Notes: generated by a model from the letters alone, not told the origin. 64,000 nt of DNA from Variovorax paradoxus (GCF_009498455.1 NZ_CP045644.1:2855001-2919000), one strand, 5' to 3'; shown: positions 8,008-16,462, numbered from the stretch's first letter. Numbers and translations are program-made.

Positions 8008-10128
8008 TCACTCGCGCGCAGCCAGCAGCGCCCGCGCCATCGCACGCGCCAGCTCGCTGCGCGAATAAGGCTTGCGCAGCAGCTCCCAGCCCGGGGGCGC
8101 TTCGCGGTCGGCGTCGAGCAGCTCCGCCGAGAACCCCGACATCAGCAGCACCGCGAGCCGCGGCTGGCGTTGCACCGCCTCGGCGGCCAGCCGCGTGCCG
8201 CGCATGCCGGGGCCGAGCGCGATGTCGCTCAGCAGCAGGTCGAAGGGCGTGGCCTCGGCGGCCATGGCGGGCAGGGCCTGTTCGGCGTTGGCAGCAGTCA
8301 CCACCTCGCAGCCCAGCGTGGTGAGGAAGGTGTGGACGACCTGGCGCACTTCGGCGTCGTCTTCGACGAGCATCACGCGCAGGCCGGGTGCCAGCGTGGC
8401 CTCGGCTTCCACTTCGGTGAGGTCTTCGTCGGCGGGCGCCACTGTGTTCGCCGCATCGGCCTCCACCTGCGGCAGGTAGAGCGTCACGGTGGTGCCGCCG
8501 TTGACCTTGCTGTCGATGGCGATGGCGCCACGCGATTGCTTCACGAAACCGTACACCGTGCTCAGGCCCAGGCCGGTGCCACGCCCCGCTTCCTTGGTGG
8601 TGAAGAAGGGCTCGAAGATGTGCTCCATCACCGCGTCGGTCATGCCGGTGCCGCTGTCGGCGATGGAGAGCGCGACGAAGCGGCGGCCGGCGTCGGCGTC
8701 GCTGAGTTCCTGGCGCACGGTGGCGGGCAGGGCGTCGCAGGCCTCGGCGCGGAAGTGCAGCCGCCCTCCCTCGGGCATGGCGTCGCGCGCGTTGATGGCG
8801 ATGTTCAGCAGCGCCGATTCGAGCTGGCCCGGGTCGGCGCGCACGGCGGGGCAGGCGTCGGCCGTGTCGATCTCGATCTGGATGCGCTGGTCGAGCGTGC
8901 GGCGCAGCATGTCGGTGAGCGAGTGCAGCATCTGCCGCACGTCGACTGCGTCGGGCTGCAGCATCTGGCGCCGCGAGAAGGCCAGCAGCTTGCCCGTGAG
9001 TTCGGCGCCGCGCCGGCTGGCGCGCGCGGCGGCGGCCACGAGCTGCTGCGCGTAGCCGTCGGCCGCGAGCTGCGGCAGCTCCTCGAGCACCTGCAGGTTG
9101 CCCTGGATGATGGTGAGCAGGTTGTTGAAGTCGTGCGCGATGCCGCCGGTGAGCTGGCCCACGCTCTCCAGGCGCTGTGCGTGGTTCAGTGCCTCTTCGG
9201 TCTGCACGCGCTGCAGGCTGGTGGCCAGCAGGCTGGCCACCGATTCGAGAAAGCGGACCTCCTCGTCGCCGAAACGCCGCGCGGCCGTGGCGCGCACCGA
9301 CAGCATGCCGGTCACGCGGCCCCGGTCGGACAGCGGCACGGCCAGCGCGCTCACCAGTCCGGCCTCGAGGTACGCGGGTGGCACGGCGAAGCGGCGCTCC
9401 TCGCGGTAGTCGGGCACGACGACCGGGCAGCCCTGCGAGAACACGTAGCCCGGTTGCGTGTCGGGCCGGTTGGCGATGCGCAGGCCGACGCTTTCGTCGG
9501 CGAGCAGCCCTACGCCGCTCGCGAGGCGGAACTCGCGCTGGGTGCCGTCGAGCAGCCACACCATCGCGACCTCGACCTGCAGCGCGGTCGCGACGATGTC
9601 GGGCACCTGCGCCAGCACCACCTGCAGGTCGCGCGTATCGACGGCCAGGCGGCCCAGTTGCGCGAGGTGTTCGCTGTAGCGCGCGCGCTGCAGCGCCTGC
9701 TTCACGCGCGGGTAGGCGCCGATGTCGCGGATCGCGGCCACCACGAACGGCAGGCCCTGGTTCTGCAGCGGGCTCAGCGCGATCTCGACCATGACCTCGC
9801 TGCCGTCCTTGCGCTTGGCGACGAGCTCCATGTCGGTGCCCATCGGGCGCGGACGCGGCGCACGGCCGTAGGCTTCGCGGAACGCGGCGTGGCGCGGACG
9901 GATGCTGTCGGGCACGAGCGCTTCGACGCTCAGGCCCACGAGCTCGTCGGCCGCGTAGCCGAGCATGGCGGCGGCCGAGGGGTTGGCCAGCACGATGCGG
10001 CCCGACTGGTCCACCACCAGCAGCGAATCGGGGTAGGCGGCGAACAGCGAGCGGAACACGCTGCCTTCCTCGACGCCCGAGGGCAGGCCCGCGATGGACG
10101 GTTGCTGCGGCGCTTGGTCGTCAGCCAT
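8008..10128 (-). CDS. Hybrid sensor histidine kinase (PAS-GAF-HisKA-HATPase-REC)
   Basis: 706 residues without a clear membrane segment, so probably a cytoplasmic sensor. Domains in order: PAS (about 22-135), GAF (about 165-310), HisKA with H-box GGIAHDFNNLL and phospho-acceptor His332, an HATPase with N-box NIAINARDAM (about 442-451) and G-box GTGLGL, then a C-terminal receiver (about 583-700) with Asp635 and Lys683. The terminal receiver suggests self-control or a phosphorelay. It overlaps the preceding OmpR-type regulator gene by eight bases, so the two form an operon and a likely cognate pair. The signal is unknown; PAS/GAF fits redox, oxygen or small-molecule sensing. Confidence 0.93.
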   Translation of the reverse strand: MADDQAPQQPSIAGLPSGVEEGSVFRSLFAAYPDSLLVVDQSGRIVLANPSAAAMLGYAADELVGLSVEALVPDSIRPRHAAFREAYGRAPRPRPMGTDMELVAKRKDGSEVMVEIALSPLQNQGLPFVVAAIRDIGAYPRVKQALQRARYSEHLAQLGRLAVDTRDLQVVLAQVPDIVATALQVEVAMVWLLDGTQREFRLASGVGLLADESVGLRIANRPDTQPGYVFSQGCPVVVPDYREERRFAVPPAYLEAGLVSALAVPLSDRGRVTGMLSVRATAARRFGDEEVRFLESVASLLATSLQRVQTEEALNHAQRLESVGQLTGGIAHDFNNLLTIIQGNLQVLEELPQLAADGYAQQLVAAAARASRRGAELTGKLLAFSRRQMLQPDAVDVRQMLHSLTDMLRRTLDQRIQIEIDTADACPAVRADPGQLESALLNIAINARDAMPEGGRLHFRAEACDALPATVRQELSDADAGRRFVALSIADSGTGMTDAVMEHIFEPFFTTKEAGRGTGLGLSTVYGFVKQSRGAIAIDSKVNGGTTVTLYLPQVEADAANTVAPADEDLTEVEAEATLAPGLRVMLVEDDAEVRQVVHTFLTTLGCEVVTAANAEQALPAMAAEATPFDLLLSDIALGPGMRGTRLAAEAVQRQPRLAVLLMSGFSAELLDADREAPPGWELLRKPYSRSELARAMARALLAARE

Positions 10129-10849
10129 GGGTGACCGGCGGCACGAGGATGTAGCCCGCGCCGCGCACCGACTTGATGAGCTGCGGATCGTCGGCGTTGG
10201 CCTCGATCTTCTTGCGCAGCCGGCCGACCTGCACGTCGATCGTGCGGTCGAAGGGCGCGGCCTCGCGACCGCGCGTCTGCTCGAGCAGGAAGTCGCGCGA
10301 GAGCACGCGGCCCGGGTGGCGGGCGAAGGCGCACAGCAGGTCGAACTCGCCGGTGGTCAGCGGCACGGCCTCGCCCTGCGCGTTGCTGAGGCTGCGCGCG
10401 GCGGTGTCCAGGCGCCAGCCGGCGAAGCGCAGGCGCTCGGGCGGCGTGGGCGCGGCGACAGCAGCAGCGGGTGCTTCGGGCGTCAGGCGCCGCAGCACGG
10501 CCTTGACGCGCGCGACCAGCTCGCGCAGGTCGAAGGGCTTGGTCACGTAGTCGTCGGCGCCCACTTCGAGGCCCACCACCTTGTCGACCGGGTCGCCGCG
10601 GCCGGTGACGATCACGAGGCCGCAGCGCCAGTTCTCGCGGATGTGGCGGGCAATGGAAAAACCGTCTTCGCCGGGCAGGCCGAGGTCGAGCAGCACGAGG
10701 TCGGCCGGGTCGGCGGCCATGAGCGCCCGCAGCGCCGCGCCGTCGTGGATCTGGGTGACGCGAAAGCCGTGGCCCTGGAGGTAGTTGGCCAGCAGCAGCG
10801 TGATGTCGACCTCGTCGTCGAGCACCGCGATGTGGGGGGCAGAAGTCAT
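10121..10849 (-). CDS. OmpR/PhoB-family response regulator
   Basis: A 242-residue regulator with an N-terminal receiver (acidic DDE at 11-13, phospho-acceptor Asp55, Lys104) and a C-terminal winged-helix DNA-binding domain containing LTTGEFDLL and the closing RGAGYIL motif. The start MTSAPHIAVLDDE was chosen because it gives a standard receiver N-terminus; further upstream in-frame codons would add a non-homologous tail. It is the first gene of a two-gene operon with the hybrid kinase and is divergent from the desaturase at 11031, with an FNR-like box between them. Confidence 0.94.
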   Translation of the reverse strand: MTSAPHIAVLDDEVDITLLLANYLQGHGFRVTQIHDGAALRALMAADPADLVLLDLGLPGEDGFSIARHIRENWRCGLVIVTGRGDPVDKVVGLEVGADDYVTKPFDLRELVARVKAVLRRLTPEAPAAAVAAPTPPERLRFAGWRLDTAARSLSNAQGEAVPLTTGEFDLLCAFARHPGRVLSRDFLLEQTRGREAAPFDRTIDVQVGRLRKKIEANADDPQLIKSVRGAGYILVPPVTHG

Positions 10850-10950
10850 GCGGGGGCTGGGAGAAAAAACGCCGGCGCCACGGGGAGGGCGCAGGGAGCC
10901 CGGGAAGCGTAGCACGCAAGTTGCGGCTGTGGCAGCCGCAGCGCGCGCCG

Positions 10951-10964
10951 TTGATCTGGCGCAA
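10951..10964. promoter_or_regulatory. FNR-like box (TTGATCTGGCGCAA)
   Basis: A perfect TTGAT half-site, a four-base CTGG spacer and a degenerate second half (CGCAA for ATCAA). It is placed between the divergent response-regulator and desaturase genes, about 73 bases before the desaturase start. The same TTGATCTGG core occurs at 12892. Confidence 0.5.
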
Positions 10965-11030
10965 GGCCTGCGGGCGGGGCGCTTCCGAGAATCGCGGCCA
11001 CTGTCCACCGTGTCTGAAGGGTACGTACGC

Positions 11031-12215
11031 ATGGCATCTTTTCTTTTCTCGGGCGCGCTCGACCTCCCGTGGTGGGGCGTGCTGCTGGCCGCACTGGCAC
11101 TGACGCACGTCACCATCGCCTCGGTCACCATCTTCCTGCACCGCCACCAGGCGCACCGCGCGCTCGACCTGCACCCCATTGCCAGCCACTTCTTCCGCTT
11201 CTGGCTCTGGATGACGACGGGCATGGTCACCAAGCAATGGGCGGCCGTGCACCGCAAGCACCACGCCAAGTGCGACACGCCCGAGGACCCGCACAGCCCG
11301 CAGGTGGTGGGCCTGAAGCGCGTGCTCTGGGGCGGCGTGCTGCTGTACGTGGCCGAGGCGCGCAACCCCGAAACGCTGAGCCGCTACGGCCACGGCACGC
11401 CCGACGACTGGCTCGAGCGCCGGCTCTACACGCGCTACCAGACGCTGGGCATCACCTGCATGGGCCTGATCGACATGGCGCTCTTCGGCGTTTTGCCGGG
11501 CGCGCTGGTGCTGGTGGTGCAGATCGCGTGGATTCCGTTCTGGGCCGCCGGCGTGGTCAACGGCATCGGCCACTTCTGGGGCTACCGCAACTGGCCGGCG
11601 GCAGACGCGAGCACGAACATCTTTCCCATCGGCCTGCTGATCGGTGGTGAAGAGCTGCACAACAACCATCACGCGTTCCCGACCTCGGCCAAGCTGTCGA
11701 ACAAGTGGTTCGAGTTCGACATCGGCTGGGTCTACATCCGCGCGCTGCAGGCGGTGGGGCTGGCGAAGGTGAAGCACCTGGCGCCGACGCCGCGCCTCAC
11801 CGCGCCGCGCGCCACCGTCGATTTGCTCACGGTGCAGGCGGTGATCCGGCACCACTACGACGTGCTGTCGAACTACTCGCGCTCGCTGAAGCAGGCCTGC
11901 ACCGAAGAGCTGGCCCGCATGCATGCGCTCGCACCCAGCCAGGCCCGCGCACTGCGCGCCGCGCGGCCCTGGCTCGGCAAGGAAGAAAAGGCGCTCGACG
12001 CCACGCGTCATGCGCAGCTCACGCAGGCGCTGGTGGCCTCGCAGGCCCTGGAGACCATGTACGCCATGCGGCGTGAACTGACGGCGCTGTGGAGCCGTTC
12101 GGGCGCCACCGGCGAACAGCTCGTGAAGCGGCTGCAGGACTGGTGCGAACGCGCCGAAGCCAGCGGCATCGCGCCGCTGGCGGCCTTTGCGGTGCGGTTG
12201 CGTTCCTACGCCTGA
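11031..12215 (+). CDS. Membrane fatty-acid (acyl-CoA) desaturase
   Basis: A 394-residue di-iron membrane desaturase. The three histidine boxes are HRHQAH (37-42), HRKHH (74-78) and HNNHH (210-214), with hydrophobic segments near 15-36, 50-65 and 140-180. Such enzymes insert a double bond into saturated acyl chains using O2 and reduced ferredoxin or cytochrome. It is strongly similar along its whole length to the second desaturase at 42503, including a long C-terminal helical extension (about 270-394) not needed for catalysis. The ATG at 11031 gives a matching N-terminus. An upstream FNR-like box suggests regulation by oxygen supply. Confidence 0.92.
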   Translation: MASFLFSGALDLPWWGVLLAALALTHVTIASVTIFLHRHQAHRALDLHPIASHFFRFWLWMTTGMVTKQWAAVHRKHHAKCDTPEDPHSPQVVGLKRVLWGGVLLYVAEARNPETLSRYGHGTPDDWLERRLYTRYQTLGITCMGLIDMALFGVLPGALVLVVQIAWIPFWAAGVVNGIGHFWGYRNWPAADASTNIFPIGLLIGGEELHNNHHAFPTSAKLSNKWFEFDIGWVYIRALQAVGLAKVKHLAPTPRLTAPRATVDLLTVQAVIRHHYDVLSNYSRSLKQACTEELARMHALAPSQARALRAARPWLGKEEKALDATRHAQLTQALVASQALETMYAMRRELTALWSRSGATGEQLVKRLQDWCERAEASGIAPLAAFAVRLRSYA

Positions 12216-12230
12216 GAGGCTCCGGCAAAG

Positions 12231-12269
12231 AAAAAGCGCGGGCCGGTGTTGCACCGGCCCGCGCTTTTT
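12231..12269. terminator. Bidirectional intrinsic terminator between convergent genes
   Basis: A perfect 18-base inverted repeat (12231-12248 and 12252-12269) with a three-base loop. It is GC-rich inside and has an A-run at the left end and a T-run at the right, so it can end transcription of both the desaturase (+) and the stress protein (-). Confidence 0.93.
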
Positions 12270-12297
12270 GTCTTTGAGCGATCGCGCGTCGCAAGAC

Positions 12298-12810
12298 TCA
12301 CTGGCTCGCCACGCGTCCGTCCGGCAGGCTGAAGCGCTCGTGGTCTTCCTTGGCCGCGATTTCAGGCGCGCGGATCAGCAGCACCGGCACGGGCGCCATG
12401 CGCAGGATGTGCTCCGCGTTGCTGCCCATGGCCCAGCGGCTCAGGCCGCGCCGGCCGTGCGTGCCGAGCACGATGAGGTCGGCCTTCGAGGCGATGGCCT
12501 CGGTCACCACCTGGTCGTGGACCGCGCCGGCCTTGAAGCCGTCGCGCAGCACGACGTCGGCCTCGACGCCTTCGGCCTGCGCCTGGGCGCGCGCCTTCTC
12601 CAGCAGCGTCACGGCGTTGGTGCGCAGCACCTCGAGCCAGTCGCCCGAATGGCCCGCGTAGGCGTCCATGCCGAGCGCGAACGAGAGCTCGTCGAGGATG
12701 TGGACGAGCCGCAGGCGCCCACCGGTGAGCCTGGCCAGGCGGATGGCTTCGGCCAGGCCTTCGCCGGAGGTGGAGCTGCCGTCGACGGGAACCAGGATGT
12801 GTTGGTACAT
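12298..12810 (-). CDS. Universal stress protein (UspA family)
   Basis: 170 residues, one Usp domain. It opens with the family start YQHILVPVDGS and carries the ATP-binding pattern G-x2-G-x9-G-S (GTHGRRGLSRWAMGS), so it is probably of the nucleotide-binding class. The start at 12810 is preceded on the minus strand by a strong GGAGG. A 20-residue charged tail follows the domain. It is divergent from the hemerythrin gene, sharing an intergenic FNR-type box, which fits Usp induction under low oxygen in other proteobacteria. Confidence 0.92.
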   Translation of the reverse strand: MYQHILVPVDGSSTSGEGLAEAIRLARLTGGRLRLVHILDELSFALGMDAYAGHSGDWLEVLRTNAVTLLEKARAQAQAEGVEADVVLRDGFKAGAVHDQVVTEAIASKADLIVLGTHGRRGLSRWAMGSNAEHILRMAPVPVLLIRAPEIAAKEDHERFSLPDGRVASQ

Positions 12811-12891
12811 GGTGTGGAACCTCCAGGAGTGCGTTGAAGAAAGAAAAGAGGAGATGCCGTGCCAGTCTGTGCCTGGCCGCGTGCACGGGCC

Positions 12892-12905
12892 TTGATCTGG
12901 AGCAA
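12892..12905. promoter_or_regulatory. FNR-type box (TTGATCTGGAGCAA)
   Basis: One mismatch from TTGAT-N4-ATCAA. It lies between the divergent universal stress protein (start 12810) and the hemerythrin gene (start 12964), where it could serve both promoters. Confidence 0.7.
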
Positions 12906-12963
12906 GCCCGCACGGCCCCGGGCTTGCGACCCTTGGGCCTTCGAAGAAAGAAGGAGACCTCTC

Positions 12964-13551
12964 ATGACCCATGTCGCGGTGAAGATCATTCGCCAGGAGC
13001 ACGCCGCGCTGGCGGCCATGCTGCGTTCCATCGTGATGCTGCTCGACCAGCACCGCCGCAAGGGCACGATGCCCGACTTCGCGACGCTGCGCGCGATGCT
13101 GTTCTACGTGGACGAGTTTCCCGAGAAGCGCCACCACCCGAAGGAGACCGAGCTGCTCTTTCCCCGGCTGCGCGCCTGCACGCCGATCTCGCGCGACCTG
13201 ATGGACAAGCTCGACAACGACCATGCCTGGGGCGAGCGAAAAATTCGCCACGTCGAGCACGCGCTGCTCGCGTTCGAGATGCTCGGCGAGCCGCGGCGCG
13301 CGGCCTTCGAATGGGCGATGAACGAGTACGTGAGCTTCTACCTCGAGCACATGGCGCAGGAGGAGCGCGAGATTCTTCCGCTGGCCGAGCGCGTGCTCAA
13401 TGCGGACGACTGGCGCGAGCTCGACGCGGCCTTCGGCGAGAACCGCGATCTGTTCTCCGACCAGAACGCGCCCGACGAGGTCTACGCCGCACTGTTCACG
13501 CGCATCGTCAACGTGGTGCCCGCGCCGATCGGTCTGGGGCCGGCGTTGTAA
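12964..13551 (+). CDS. Hemerythrin HHE cation-binding domain protein
   Basis: A 195-residue all-helical protein with the spaced His/Glu ligands of the HHE family: HAALAAMLRS, KRHHPKETELLF, LDNDHAWGE and YLEHMAQEEREI. These bind a non-heme di-iron centre that can hold O2 or NO, or report iron and redox state. The ATG at 12964 has a strong AAGGAG eight bases upstream. The FNR-type box about 60 bases before the start, and divergence from a universal stress gene, suggest expression in low oxygen. Whether it stores, senses or detoxifies is not shown by sequence. Confidence 0.88.
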   Translation: MTHVAVKIIRQEHAALAAMLRSIVMLLDQHRRKGTMPDFATLRAMLFYVDEFPEKRHHPKETELLFPRLRACTPISRDLMDKLDNDHAWGERKIRHVEHALLAFEMLGEPRRAAFEWAMNEYVSFYLEHMAQEEREILPLAERVLNADDWRELDAAFGENRDLFSDQNAPDEVYAALFTRIVNVVPAPIGLGPAL

Positions 13552-13617
13552 CGGTCGAGCGGGTGTGGCGCCAGAGGCACGGATCGAGGGCGCACGGCGT
13601 TCATAATCGCCCCCGTC

Positions 13618-14049
13618 ATGCCTGCCCGCCACCTGCCTTCGGACACTGCCCATGCGCCGCGCGTGAAGCGCGCGCAGACTTCGGTGTCCGCGCGTTCCGC
13701 GACGCCCGAACCGCCCCGCCGCCGCATCCATGACGGCGGCGCGTCCCGCAGCCTTGCGGGCTTCACTGCGATGGAAAGCAGCGCAGCACCGGCCCGCGCG
13801 CCGTCCGCAGCGCGTCCGCGCAACTGGCGCACCACGCTGCTGGGTGTGGCGCTCGGGCTGGTGATCGCGATGTTGCTGCTCATGAAATGGCTGCTCGACT
13901 ACCAGGTCGAGTCCGCCGAAGCGCGCCATGTGCAGGAGGCCCAGGCGCGCACGCAGGCCGCGCGCTGCTTCGGCCGCGATGCCGGGCCATCGTGCCCGCC
14001 GGCCGGTCGCACGGTCGTCGAGACCGTCGAATCCGCCGCGACCAGATAA
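13618..14049 (+). CDS. Hypothetical single-helix membrane protein
   Basis: 143 residues with a low-complexity, Arg/Pro/Ala-rich first half, one strong membrane helix (about residues 73-92, GVALGLVIAMLLLMKWLL) and a short tail with two Cys (ARCFGRDAGPSC). No family recognised. A TATAAT-like CATAAT lies just before the ATG at 13618, suggesting a near-leaderless message. An internal ATG at 13771 would give a more ordinary 92-residue protein and cannot be excluded. Confidence 0.5.
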   Translation: MPARHLPSDTAHAPRVKRAQTSVSARSATPEPPRRRIHDGGASRSLAGFTAMESSAAPARAPSAARPRNWRTTLLGVALGLVIAMLLLMKWLLDYQVESAEARHVQEAQARTQAARCFGRDAGPSCPPAGRTVVETVESAATR

Positions 14050-14085
14050 GCGCGCACCGCGTGTGCGGTGCCACCGTCGTTCAGT

Positions 14086-14532
14086 TCAGCGCAGCACCAG
14101 CACCGGGACGTGCGAGTGCGTGAGCACGTGCAGCGTCTCGCTGCCCATCAGCAGCCGCGCGAGGCTGCGGCGCCCGTGCGAGGCCATCACGATGAGGTCG
14201 CAGTCCTGGTTCTTCGCGGTCTGGATGATGGCCTCGGCCACCTGGTTCGATTTCATGACCACCGCATCGGCGCGGCGCACGCCCCTGGCCAGCGCGGTGT
14301 CGCGCACCGCATCGGCCAGTCGCTGGGCCGCCTGTTCGACGTGTTTCTGGTTGGCTTCGAAATCCGTCTGGTTCAGCAGCATCGAGCCTTCGAAATAGCC
14401 GTACGGCTGGATGTGCGCGACGTTGACGCTGACCAGCTCGGCGCCGGTGAGCAGCGCGAGGTCGATGGCCGTGGCCACCGCCTTGTCCGACAGCGAAGAG
14501 CCGTCGGTTGCGACGAGAACACGCTTGTACAT
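14086..14532 (-). CDS. Universal stress protein (UspA family)
   Basis: A 148-residue single Usp domain beginning MYKRVLVATDGS, with the nucleotide-loop pattern ASHGRRSLARLLMGS near the C-terminus (the first Gly of G-x2-G is Ala). Start 14532 has AAGGAG upstream; earlier in-frame codons would add about 23 non-conserved residues. It is a second, diverged paralog of the stress protein at 12298 and is transcribed alone between a small membrane protein and the IscR-like regulator. Confidence 0.92.
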   Translation of the reverse strand: MYKRVLVATDGSSLSDKAVATAIDLALLTGAELVSVNVAHIQPYGYFEGSMLLNQTDFEANQKHVEQAAQRLADAVRDTALARGVRRADAVVMKSNQVAEAIIQTAKNQDCDLIVMASHGRRSLARLLMGSETLHVLTHSHVPVLVLR

Positions 14533-14632
14533 GGCAGGCTCCTTGGCCCCCGGCACCGCGGGTGCCTTGCCATTCCAGTCTAGGTCGCGCGGGCGGCACA
14601 TTCAAGGCCGACCCGGCGCGTCCTTCCTGGCG

Positions 14633-15178
14633 TCAGCTGCTCGTGCTGTGGCGACGTCCCAGTGCGAACACCGAGTTCGGCGCGTCGACCACGAAGGGCT
14701 TGCGCACCGGCGTGCCGACGACGGCGGTCGTGCGGCGGGCGGCCGCGCTGGTGGCGGGCTGCACGCCCTTGGCCTTCTGTTCGTCGACCAGGCTCTGCAG
14801 CGAGATCGAGCGCAGGAACTCGACGGCGCGCAGGTTCACGGAGGCCCAGAGGTCGTCGATCTCGCAGCGGCCGGGTTCGTCGTCCGAGCCCGCCGCGCGC
14901 GGGCGCGCCTTGCTGGCGCCCAGGTCTTCGATGGTGAGCACGACGTCGGCCACCGTGATCTCCGCGGCCTTGCGGCTGAGCGAGTAGCCGCCGCCGGGGC
15001 CGCGGGTGGATTCGACCAGCCCGTTTCGGCGCAGCTTGGCGAACAGCAGTTCCAGGTACGAGAGCGAGACCTGCTGGCGCAGGCTGATCGAGGCCAGCGT
15101 GACGGGGCCCGAGCGGCCGTGCAGGGCGATGTCGATCATCGCGGTGACCGCGAAGCGGCCCTTGGTGGTGAGGCGCAT
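14633..15178 (-). CDS. Rrf2-family (IscR-like) transcriptional regulator with a reduced cysteine set
   Basis: 181 residues with the Rrf2 start MRLTTKGRFAVTAMIDIALH, a winged helix (QVSLSYLELLFAKLRRNGLV) and the wing GPGGGYSLSR. In IscR three Cys bind a 2Fe-2S cluster; here the equivalent region (about 86-106) keeps only Cys105. Normal IscR-type cluster binding by three Cys is therefore impossible, although Cys plus other ligands, or cluster-free action, remain open. It is not linked to isc genes in this window. The 40-residue C-terminal tail is longer than usual. The next gene in the same direction is upstream (Bax inhibitor). Confidence 0.88.
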   Translation of the reverse strand: MRLTTKGRFAVTAMIDIALHGRSGPVTLASISLRQQVSLSYLELLFAKLRRNGLVESTRGPGGGYSLSRKAAEITVADVVLTIEDLGASKARPRAAGSDDEPGRCEIDDLWASVNLRAVEFLRSISLQSLVDEQKAKGVQPATSAAARRTTAVVGTPVRKPFVVDAPNSVFALGRRHSTSS

Positions 15179-15216
15179 GGTGTTTCCTTCCTTGCTTGCT
15201 TGTCGTTCCGGCGCGC

Positions 15217-15915
15217 TTACTCGTCGCGGCCGCCGGCGATGCCCAGCAGGGCCAGCAGCGACTGGAACACGTTGTACAGGCTCAGGTACACGCCCAGCGT
15301 GGCCGAGATGTAGTTGGTTTCGAGGCCGTCCTTCACGCGCTTCAGGTCGTGCAGGATGAAGGCCGAGAAGATGCCGATGGCGGCGACCGACAGCGTCATC
15401 ATCAGCGCGCTCGACTGGATGAAGACATTGGCGATGCCCACCACCAGCAGGCCGATGGCGCCCACGAAGAGCCACTTGCCCATGGCCGAGATGTCGCGCT
15501 TGATGACCGTCGAGAGCATGGCCATGCCCAGGAAGATGCCGCCGGTGCCGGCGAAGGCGGTCATCACCAGGCTGGCGCCGTTGGCCAGGCCGAGCACGCT
15601 GCCGACCAGGCGCGACAGCATCAGGCCCATGAAGAAGGTGAAGGCCAGCAGCACGGGCACGCCGGCGGCGGAGTTCTTGGTCTTCTCGATGGCGTACATG
15701 AAGCCGAAGGCGCCGCCGAGAAACACCATGATGCCGATGCCCGGCGACATGGCGCGCGTGAGGCCGGTCGCCACGCCGAGCCAGGCGCCCAGCACGGTGG
15801 GCACCATCGACAGCGCGAGCAGCCAGTAGGTGTTGCGCAGAACGCGGTTGCGTTCCTGGACCGAGGCCAACGGTGCGCCGAAGCTGGAGGGGTAGGCCGA
15901 TTGGCTGGAGTTCAT
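15217..15915 (-). CDS. Bax inhibitor-1/YccA family membrane protein
   Basis: A 232-residue protein with seven hydrophobic segments and the BI-1 pattern near the C-terminus: FSAFILHDLKRVKDG followed by an acidic/tyrosine-rich loop and a last helix. YccA in E. coli binds and modulates the FtsH protease; other members conduct calcium. The start at 15915 gives a standard soluble N-terminus (MNSSQSAYPSSFG) before helix one. It precedes the Rrf2 regulator by about 40 bases on the same strand, so the two may be co-transcribed. Confidence 0.92.
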   Translation of the reverse strand: MNSSQSAYPSSFGAPLASVQERNRVLRNTYWLLALSMVPTVLGAWLGVATGLTRAMSPGIGIMVFLGGAFGFMYAIEKTKNSAAGVPVLLAFTFFMGLMLSRLVGSVLGLANGASLVMTAFAGTGGIFLGMAMLSTVIKRDISAMGKWLFVGAIGLLVVGIANVFIQSSALMMTLSVAAIGIFSAFILHDLKRVKDGLETNYISATLGVYLSLYNVFQSLLALLGIAGGRDE

Positions 15916-16093
15916 CGAAAAATCCTGAAAAAGAGAGAGGGCCGGACGGGTCGCGTGACACGTGCGGCGGGGCCGTCGGACGGCTGAAAAAGAAGGGGCA
16001 GGGTCGTCGCGCAAGAACGGCGACGGGCCGGATGGGTGAGCGCAAACGCCCGGACTTTTCAGTCCTCAGGCGTTCGCTCGCCGCCGCGCGGCC

Positions 16094-16462
16094 TCAGGCG
16101 GCGAGGAGGGCGTGCGGCCGGGGTGGCCGCTTGGGCCGGTCGAGCAGCGGCGAGAGCACCGAGGTGGAGCCCAGTCGCGGCGGTTGCGCGGAGAGCACGA
16201 GCAGGTTGCGTGCGTGGGGTCGGGCGTCAAGCAGTTCGGCGTGCTCGGAGCCGGCTTCGTCCATGGCGGACGGGTCTTCCGACGACGTCTTGCCGACGTC
16301 CTTGTCGCCGCCATCGGCCAGTGCCATGGCGAGCGTTGCGACGGTCTGGCGTTCGCCCGACGACGTCACATGGTTGCCGCCGATCAGCCCATGCGCGAGC
16401 ACGGCGAAGCCGTAGCAGGACAGCATGAAAGCGAGGACGGTAGCGGCAAACCAGCGGGACAT
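16094..16462 (-). CDS. Hypothetical protein with N-terminal signal/anchor helix
   Basis: 122 residues: one hydrophobic segment (about 5-25, ATVLAFMLSCYGFAVLAHG) that may be a signal peptide or anchor, then a polar, low-complexity tail with Asp/Ser and Arg/Pro-rich stretches. No family recognised. The ATG at 16462 was preferred because it places the hydrophobic segment at the N-terminus; an upstream in-frame start would add 29 residues. It sits alone between the BI-1 gene and the YcaC-like pair. Confidence 0.55.
   Translation of the reverse strand: MSRWFAATVLAFMLSCYGFAVLAHGLIGGNHVTSSGERQTVATLAMALADGGDKDVGKTSSEDPSAMDEAGSEHAELLDARPHARNLLVLSAQPPRLGSTSVLSPLLDRPKRPPRPHALLAA

Noticed and set aside
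7855..10134. Long open frame (759 codons) antisense to the hybrid kinase gene
   Set aside because: It reads as repeated His/Val/Arg-rich protein with no domain; antisense openness is a codon-bias artefact of GC-rich genes.
13482..13883. 133-codon minus-strand frame opposite the small membrane protein
   Set aside because: No ribosome-binding site, no recognisable sequence; the plus-strand product has a clear membrane helix.
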